Assembly (NCBI GenBank): GCA_013180625.2
Contig: SNVD02013892.1
Coordinates: 682,001 to 746,000, forward strand
Source of the DNA: Boswellia sacra
Taxonomy: Eukaryota; Streptophyta; Magnoliopsida; Sapindales; Burseraceae
Length of the DNA: 64,000 nucleotides
Direction of reading: 5' to 3'
The notes beneath the pieces were generated by a model. The model saw nothing but the letters and a program-made list of their open reading frames with translations, was not told the origin of the DNA and did not search any database. This document shows positions 57,910 to 64,000 of this stretch, in pieces. A program made the translations under genes and the position numbers. Numbering within the stretch: position 1 is the first letter of the stretch; every line of letters begins with the position of its first letter.

Positions 57910-60900
57910 TTACTGGTTAATGTGACGTTTAAAAAAAGCAACAACTTGATTATACACAATATCCTTAGCATTTACCCCCATAATGAAGTCTGCATGAGCG
58001 TAACTTTTAATATACTGAACATTGAGCTTGTCTCCGTCGTGGAACTTAAAATTATCAAGCAAATCCTCCACATCTCTAACATCAGAAAGCGCATCATTGC
58101 CTCCATAGCTGACAAAGATAGGAAGGTCATGGGGAATGTTGGAGATATTATAAACCGGCGGTTTGGTTGTCCCATAATGCGCCAGATTCCACTCAGGTCT
58201 CCCATAGTTGAACTTTGCAATGACTTTATCTCGAACAGCTGTAGTATATGTATTTTTTCACAAGAGCTCCCCTTATTAGTGAAACGAATTAAACTACATA
58301 TGCATACATAGCAGCTATATAGCAAAAATCCAATCTAATCCCAACCCACAAATTGAAACCAATTCTCAGATTGAGTTAGTTAGATTACAATTTTTGCAGA
58401 ATATCGGGTAATCCACAATCCAATCTGTATTTTTGCTATCCTAATATATAGCACTAACTTTTTTTGAGCCCCATAAGTAAAGGTTAGTTAATAGTGAGAA
58501 AGACTTACTCTGAGACAAGTGCACCATATTCTTGGTTGCTGTTGATTGAGGCTCATTTTTTATGAAGAGATCAACCGTGGAAGCATTGAGACAGCAGTTT
58601 CTTCCTTGAGTAATTAGTTTAATTAAACATATACAGCTAGTCAGTAAGAAGTAAGAACGTAGACAATAATCCAGGGGAAAAAAAAAGTTATGATAATTGC
58701 AAACTCTTTCACAGATTGTACTTTATAAAATTTTACATACAGAATGCAAAGTGTTGCAAAGAACAGCTATTAGAGCTTAGCAATTACCAGTAATTGAGGT
58801 TAACAGGTCATAGCAATCAACTCCGGGATCAGCGCAAAGCGACTTGAGAAACGCTGTTACAGGCTGTCTATAATAATGAGAGAAGCAAATTAACCACCAA
58901 TTATAACTTGAAGCATTTAATTCAAGAAAAAAATTTGCATCTATCAAGCTACCTACATATGATTCTTACCCTTTCGGATTAAACTCTGCCAAGCCAAGGA
59001 ACGTGGTCAAAATCTGTCGTAAAATCAAACATTTGTATTAGAAACTATTGTTACGCACATTTCTGTTGTGCTAAATCAAATCCCCTTAAAAAGATAATTA
59101 TTGGCGATGAAATTAATTAATCTCTGCAGACCTCCCCAACAAAGGCTTTGGCAGCGATAACCCCAAGAGAAGTTTGCATGTAGCTCAAATAAGCAATGGG
59201 ACTTAACAGGGCTGCTGATTTCAGCCTGTCCATCAGTAACCCTTCAGAGAAGGATGCCAAAGCTATAAGAGTTCCCTGTTAAATTTATTAAAATTGTGCA
59301 CATTTAGCAGTCAAGATTAACGTACAGCAACTGACTGACATTGTTTATTAATTCAACTAAGAACTTTGGACAAAGTTACAAGTTTATTTAGGAAATTTGG
59401 ATCAATTAATTAAAGCAAAGAATTATAAATAATTTAAGACATTCTAAAGCGTGTCATATTCTTTATAGACTGTGCTTACCAGTGAATGGCCAACGTAATG
59501 AGCTTTCTGCCCTGTTTGGCTGTGTACCATGTCAAAAATGGCTGGTAGATCATAGGTCACTAGTTCATCCCATGACCAATTCCAGTATTCCTGCCATACA
59601 TATATGAAAATTTCAATTAGATACATGTCTATCAGCATCTATATCTGAATTTTCGATTTGGAAATTCAATCGACACCAATCCCAAATCATTTTTTAAAAC
59701 AATATGAGTGACGAAATAAAATCAAGTTTTTAGCAAGATGTCAAACCCAACATATATAGATGAAAAATCCAACCCAAAGCCGGAGTAGCTGTGAGATGTT
59801 GACGTGACAACAAGATAGAATTATGTAGATGAAACGACAAAAAGGGTACTTTAAATATTGCTCTCCAAATTTAGTTTTGAGGCCAGAGTCAACATTAGAT
59901 GATGGGTTCATAAATTTAAAAAAGATAAAAAATTATATAAGAAAAATTGTCGGCTTATCTCACAAGCCTGGAATATAAACATTTAATTCGTGACACTACA
60001 GAAAACCAAAAAATAAAGTGGGAGGAGAGGAAAACAACTGGTTCGCTAGAATCAAGAGAGACGTGTCCTTGGCTATATCTGGTCCCTCTAGTGTTAGCAA
60101 TCCACACATCAAACCCATTATCAGCTAGAATCAACGGTAGATTTTGCTCTGGTGGATTCAAAAGCCATGTCATTCCATCCTGCATCCACAACAAATGAAA
60201 CCTCTCAAGTTACAGAAGTGAAAAAACCAAACCTATAATTTGCACCCAAAACAATGTTACATAATTTACTTCACTGATGGTGTAATCATAATGTTGACAG
60301 GCCTTTAAACACATACAAAGACGAATTCTTGCAGCCAAACGTCAGTTTACCTCCGACTATAATTTGTGGCTTTTGATGATGACCACGCAAGAAACAGACG
60401 AAAGAGGGGACATGGTGCATGTGGCCTCACAGGAAGGGCAATAAAAAATACCTTGAACTCTGTGCCTATTTTGTATAAGACCCAAATGGTGCCTCATATT
60501 CTGTACAATCAGATTTTAGCGCATTCTGAGAGAATATATACCGAGGAGAGAACAGAGACCCGAGTCACAAGACTTCTTGCCTTATGAATCTAAATTCTCT
60601 CTTTGTCGCGGACTCCCAGGACAAACCTTTGGTTCGTGTATATATATCTTCACCGCACCGCAATAAAACCTGACTGAATAATATAATAATTATTTTTCCT
60701 AGTAGCAGAGTTTTATTACATGAACATATGTAAAAGAGTGAAGAGAGGAGCTAGTGGGCGCACTCCTCTTTAGCAATTAACAGCATAGTTTTTCTTTTTC
60801 AGCTTTAATTAGCTTCTTCAGTTTGTGATTGCGTGCAAGATTACGAGGCAAAACAGAGGGTGGAGCTTGACAAAGCACATGAGTGATAAGTAGTGCTTCC

Positions 60901-61225
60901 ATCCGATCCAAGTCCAAGATGCTTCCGGGCACACTACCTAATTACAAATTATATATTCACTCACTTTCACAAATTACTAACGGCTAATCTTATCTCTACC
61001 TTTTTGCAACTGGCAAACAATTAGAGACTGGGCATGGGATTGTAGTCACTTCATGTCCTAAAGAAGCAAGCAATTTTTCTTAATTAGTGTTTATTTCAAG
61101 AAGCCATGATCAGAATTAGAGGATTTAGTCCACCATAAACCGAAAGTAGAGTTGGAAGGAAACACACTAGCTAGCCATGAACTGATGAACATGGTTCCAT
61201 TTGAAGCCACTTTCCCCTAACAATA

Positions 61226-61257
<32 letters not shown>

Positions 61258-62199
61258 GCCTAACCAGACACAACATGATGTTGGATGCCGTAAATCATGC
61301 AAGCCTTTCTCTTTTACTTTTAGAAAACAACACCTTTGCAAGAGGCTTTTCAGTTCCTTCAGCTAATTTTAAGTGCTAGATGTTCTCATACCCACAAAAT
61401 TTTGCTTTCGAACAAAGTAAAATCATGGGCAGCATGCACCTCGCTGGCCCTAGCAAGTAACAAACTATTCTTTTGCCTTTGAGGAGAATGATTGAAATTC
61501 GAAAGTAATAACTTTAGTACCCTATAATGTGGAACAGACACGGGATGGACCCTTTAGTCATGTCATCAGACAGAGCTATCTAAAGTCAGGTTTCACACTT
61601 GCAGAAGCGTCAGGATCAGTTCCTCGGAAATTAAATTAACTTCTCTTCTCTTCTTCTTCCTCACAAACAACAATAGAACCGGAAAAACAATTGCCAACAA
61701 TTAGAGGAAGATATGTTAAATATTAAGCTGTCTTACCACTAGAACTCCATGTTGTATCAAGACTGGCTGCTTCTTTGCGACTCCTGCACTGGCAACACGT
61801 CCTTCGGGAATTCTCTGCATGTTAAGTATATATCCATCTTTGGTCGTCACCTGAAAAAACAAATGCCCACATTAGTCCTTTTGATTACATATATGAAACT
61901 TATGTTAGCACTCCCAAATTATACTGTAATCATTTTAATTAAACGACCAATTAATTATACATTATAATATGAAACTATGAATATTGCCATATGCTTTCCA
62001 TCAAATGGGCTCTTACATGAATCTCCTGGCATTTGTAACCATGTTTAATCACCGAGGTAGCGCAAACACCATTCTCTGGAGGAATCACAGGAGCAGTGGT
62101 TAGGCTAAATGAATCTCTGATGGAACCATATACTCGATGGGGCTGGAGAACCAGAAGAACTATTACACAGAAGCTTAAAAAGCTAAGGGGATCAGCCAT
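57910..62199 (-). CDS. Acid lipase family triacylglycerol lipase, copy C, 413 aa, nine exons
   Basis: Exons 62199-62017, 61850-61737, 60179-60039, 59590-59480, 59275-59132, 59013-58970, 58867-58788, 58604-58509 and 58238-57910, all GT-AG and in phase. Signal peptide about 1-25 (FCVIVLLVLQPHRVYG). Oxyanion HG is in LIQHGVLV; GHSLG gives Ser182; Asp353 is in GGNDAL; His386 is in YAHADF, where A and B have YGH[M/L]DF. Compared with A and B: exon 7 is split by an extra 183-bp intron (58787-58605), exon 6 is one codon longer, and intron 2 is 1557 bp instead of 110-160 bp. A TATATAAAG motif at 62254-62246 supports the start. More diverged than A and B but intact. Confidence 0.9.
58605..58787 (-). 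other. Extra intron found only in lipase C
   Basis: 183 bp with GT...AG ends and a T-rich tract, splitting codon Gly of ITG|RNCCLN. Copies A and B read through the same place without interruption ([18 protein letters not shown]). Removing it restores an open frame with matching length. Confidence 0.85.
60180..61736 (-). other. Enlarged intron 2 of lipase C
   Basis: 1557 bp against about 157 bp in A and 109 bp in B, so about 1.4 kb was gained. Includes the coding-like fragment above and a (CT)n microsatellite near 61221. I found no TIR pair or target duplication that would delimit an insertion. Confidence 0.6.
60770..61080 (-). pseudogene. Unidentified spliced coding-like fragment inside lipase C intron 2
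   Basis: Two exon-like blocks on the minus strand. The first, at about 61070-61013, reads HEVTTIPCPVSNCLPVAK and ends at a GT donor. The second, at about 60943-60780, reads VPGSILDLDRMEALLITHVL and continues to NHKLKKLIKAEKEKLCC and a stop. They join in phase through a T/A-rich intron with AG acceptor. The text looks like real protein but I do not recognise the family. It may be a captured gene fragment or an alternative 3' end. Confidence 0.4.
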
Positions 62200-64000
62200 A
62201 ACTAGCCTTGCTTGTAGTTGTGGAGATGCAAGTAGTGAAACTTCCCTTTATATAAGAGAAGATAAAGCGGCAAACAGAGTGTGAACACGAACTGATTTGA
62301 GTTTCCTTTTCTCGGTTTAACCGGCTGATAATATTTCTTGGCTTAAAGTGGGGTGCTTTTCACTTTATATCCACGCAGAAGCGAATGGGGTCGTGGGTCC
62401 CCACTATAGCTTTTTGGTCCTTATCATCAACAAACTAGACATGCTTAAGCCAGTTCATGAATCATGATCTAGAAGTCAAGTGTTCAAATTCATTTTTTTC
62501 TGAAAGCTAAGCAGATTGCAGTTGCAGATTTCAGAGAAAGGAAAGAGAGAGAGAGAGAGACAGGGACAGAGAGTTTTGCTAAGCTTCTGGACTGTGGGCA
62601 TTTGGATGTTCTGGTAGAGAATGAGGCAATTTGGTAGCTTTTACGTATATAAACAAAAATTTAATGGGACCCAAGATGTGGCATGTCTTACTTGCTCTGT
62701 TGTCACACCTTGAACAGAGAGAATTGATAAGGTAAATCCTGATACCACTTTAAATTAGTGGGAGAGAAAGCTTGTTCACATCTAGACTCATTTGTTTTGT
62801 AACTTTCAGCAAGTTTTTAACTTACTTAACAGGTGGAGTTGAAGATCAACCTCGTGTAGAAGAGGTGTAGAAGTTTCTGTTTTACAGCCTTGATGGTCAG
62901 GTGATCACGTTTTGGTGTTAAAAAATTTTATGTTTTTCGATTGCTGGTGATCATTGTCTGTTTTGATTCGAAAATTATATATCATTTTATGTTAGACGTT
63001 TAGTTTGTTTTTGAGATCATAATTATTACTGATATTTGGTTGGTGTATCGTAGACTTTGAACTTGATACAATTTGATTTGATGTTTCAAAGTCAAAATTT
63101 AACCATTTATATGATATTGGATGGATGGTTTGAATTAATAGATTGAAGTCTAGCTTCAACTCTTCCCCTCTGGGTTGTATTGCTACCGCTTTAAAGTGTT
63201 GGAAATTAATGCCTCCTAAGAAGAACTCTGCAAATTTCTCTTTCGCTCTGCTTACTTAAATTAGTATGAGTCTTTACTATTTCCAGATACGTTTGACATG
63301 GCAAAAGACAAGTTACTTATGTGTTCTTGGTTATCTAGAATTATCTATTCTAAATATGAGTTGTCTACTCACATCTGTTATCTTATATGGAGAATAAACT
63401 GTGTTTTGTACTCTGCAGTAGCATATCAGTTTCTCTTGGAAATAATTTTCTGCAAAAACATTGTTTATCTACTGTAGTATATTCTCTTTCATTTCAACAT
63501 AAGAAGCAGATTAAGGAAGATTTAACTTGGTATGAGCTATTTAATATACGCTGCTCTTCAAGATTATTTAACCTACAGAAATACTTGATCAGTGTTTAAG
63601 TCTCAGCAAATTAATATATTAACATGTGGCAAGTTTTATTGTCATATATTCTGCATTAAGAAGTGCTATGGCTGATGTACATAATTGTTGAATAACGGTC
63701 TAATATGAATTAAGAAGCTTAAAAGCTTAAGATTATGTCGAAATTTCAGGTGATAGAGAAAGCAAGAAAAGCATTATACCGACAACGATGCCGGAACTAA
63801 TGATCCTTCAGACTCTAAATCAACTGAAATGACCAGTTAAGTTTAAATAAGTCCTGTACAGTTTTACTTGCATAAATTAAGTGTTGCCACGCCCACGCTG
63901 CTCCACTGCTTTTTGCAGTATTTTGTGTTACTGATTTGAAAAAGATCTCGAATCGTGTGTGCACAGGCAGAACACACACATAATGGCTTGCGTCACCGAT
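62200..64000. other. Upstream region of lipase C to window end
   Basis: TATA motif at 62246-62254 and a (GA)n microsatellite near 62542-62560. Only short chance open frames are visible (for example 63387-63599). An exon-like AG-bounded stretch near 63749-63840 ends in a stop, but nothing supports a gene. Confidence 0.4.

Noticed and set aside
62700..62760. CCTGATACCACTT resembling a tRNA-iMet primer-binding site on the minus strand
   Set aside because: No LTR or coding remains flank it, and one short match is expected by chance.
63387..63840. Short plus-strand open frames near the right edge
   Set aside because: No recognisable protein text, weak splice context and AT-rich codon use; nothing to support a gene within the window.
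1..64000. CRISPR array, rRNA, tRNA gene, operon-like defence cluster or other prokaryote-type system
   Set aside because: No regularly spaced repeats with unique spacers, no rRNA signatures and intron-rich genes throughout; this is plant nuclear DNA. The only tRNA-like boxes belong to the SINE at 54002-54220.

Overview
This is a nuclear plant window, from a eudicot and plausibly Citrus or another Rutaceae (an inference from gene families and repeat style; no species marker was tested). The evidence is AT-rich sequence, many short GT-AG introns that splice in phase, LRR receptor-like proteins, a phytocyanin, a uridine kinase/UPRT fusion and many plant-type transposable elements. Exon models below were built by hand from open frames plus GT/AG signals. 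All multi-exon frames close in phase.

Layout. (1) 1-1875, minus: 5' part of a TrmA/RumA-type RNA (uracil-5-)-methyltransferase that runs off the left edge. (2) 2.8-11.4 kb: two intact single-exon LRR receptor-like proteins (996 and 995 aa), divergently transcribed from a 2.66 kb intergenic region with W-box motifs and tandem repeats. (3) 12.6-23.5 kb, minus: a 14-exon uridine kinase/uracil phosphoribosyltransferase-like gene (472 aa). Its intron 9 holds a young 5.26 kb chromodomain Ty3/gypsy element (410-bp LTRs, TSD GAGGA). (4) 23.96-24.47 kb: a TIR element with a 10-bp TSD. (5) 25.4-26.0 kb, minus: a GPI-anchored uclacyanin-type phytocyanin. (6) 27.2-62.2 kb, minus: three intact paralogous acid lipases (A, B and C; 416, 410 and 413 aa) with the same exon plan, each keeping a Ser-Asp-His triad.

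The most informative structure is the lipase cluster. The B-C spacer is about 1.06 kb, while the A-B spacer is 24.6 kb. Most of the A-B spacer consists of a PIF/Harbinger-like element (2.4 kb), a decayed 12.4 kb Tat-lineage Ty3/gypsy element, a Tourist-like MITE, a 6.5 kb Ty1/copia element with a 1.4 kb solo-LTR-like insertion inside it, and a SINE. The short B-C spacer is a paralogue of the long one and preserves recognisable empty sites for the Harbinger and copia insertions, so the growth of the A-B spacer can be read step by step. Lipase C carries an intron the other two lack, and an enlarged intron with an unidentified spliced coding-like fragment.

The protein-coding genes look like ordinary housekeeping, defence-receptor and secreted-enzyme genes. 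I saw no CRISPR array, rRNA, convincing tRNA gene, or novel multi-gene system. The unusual content lies in how the transposons relate to the genes.
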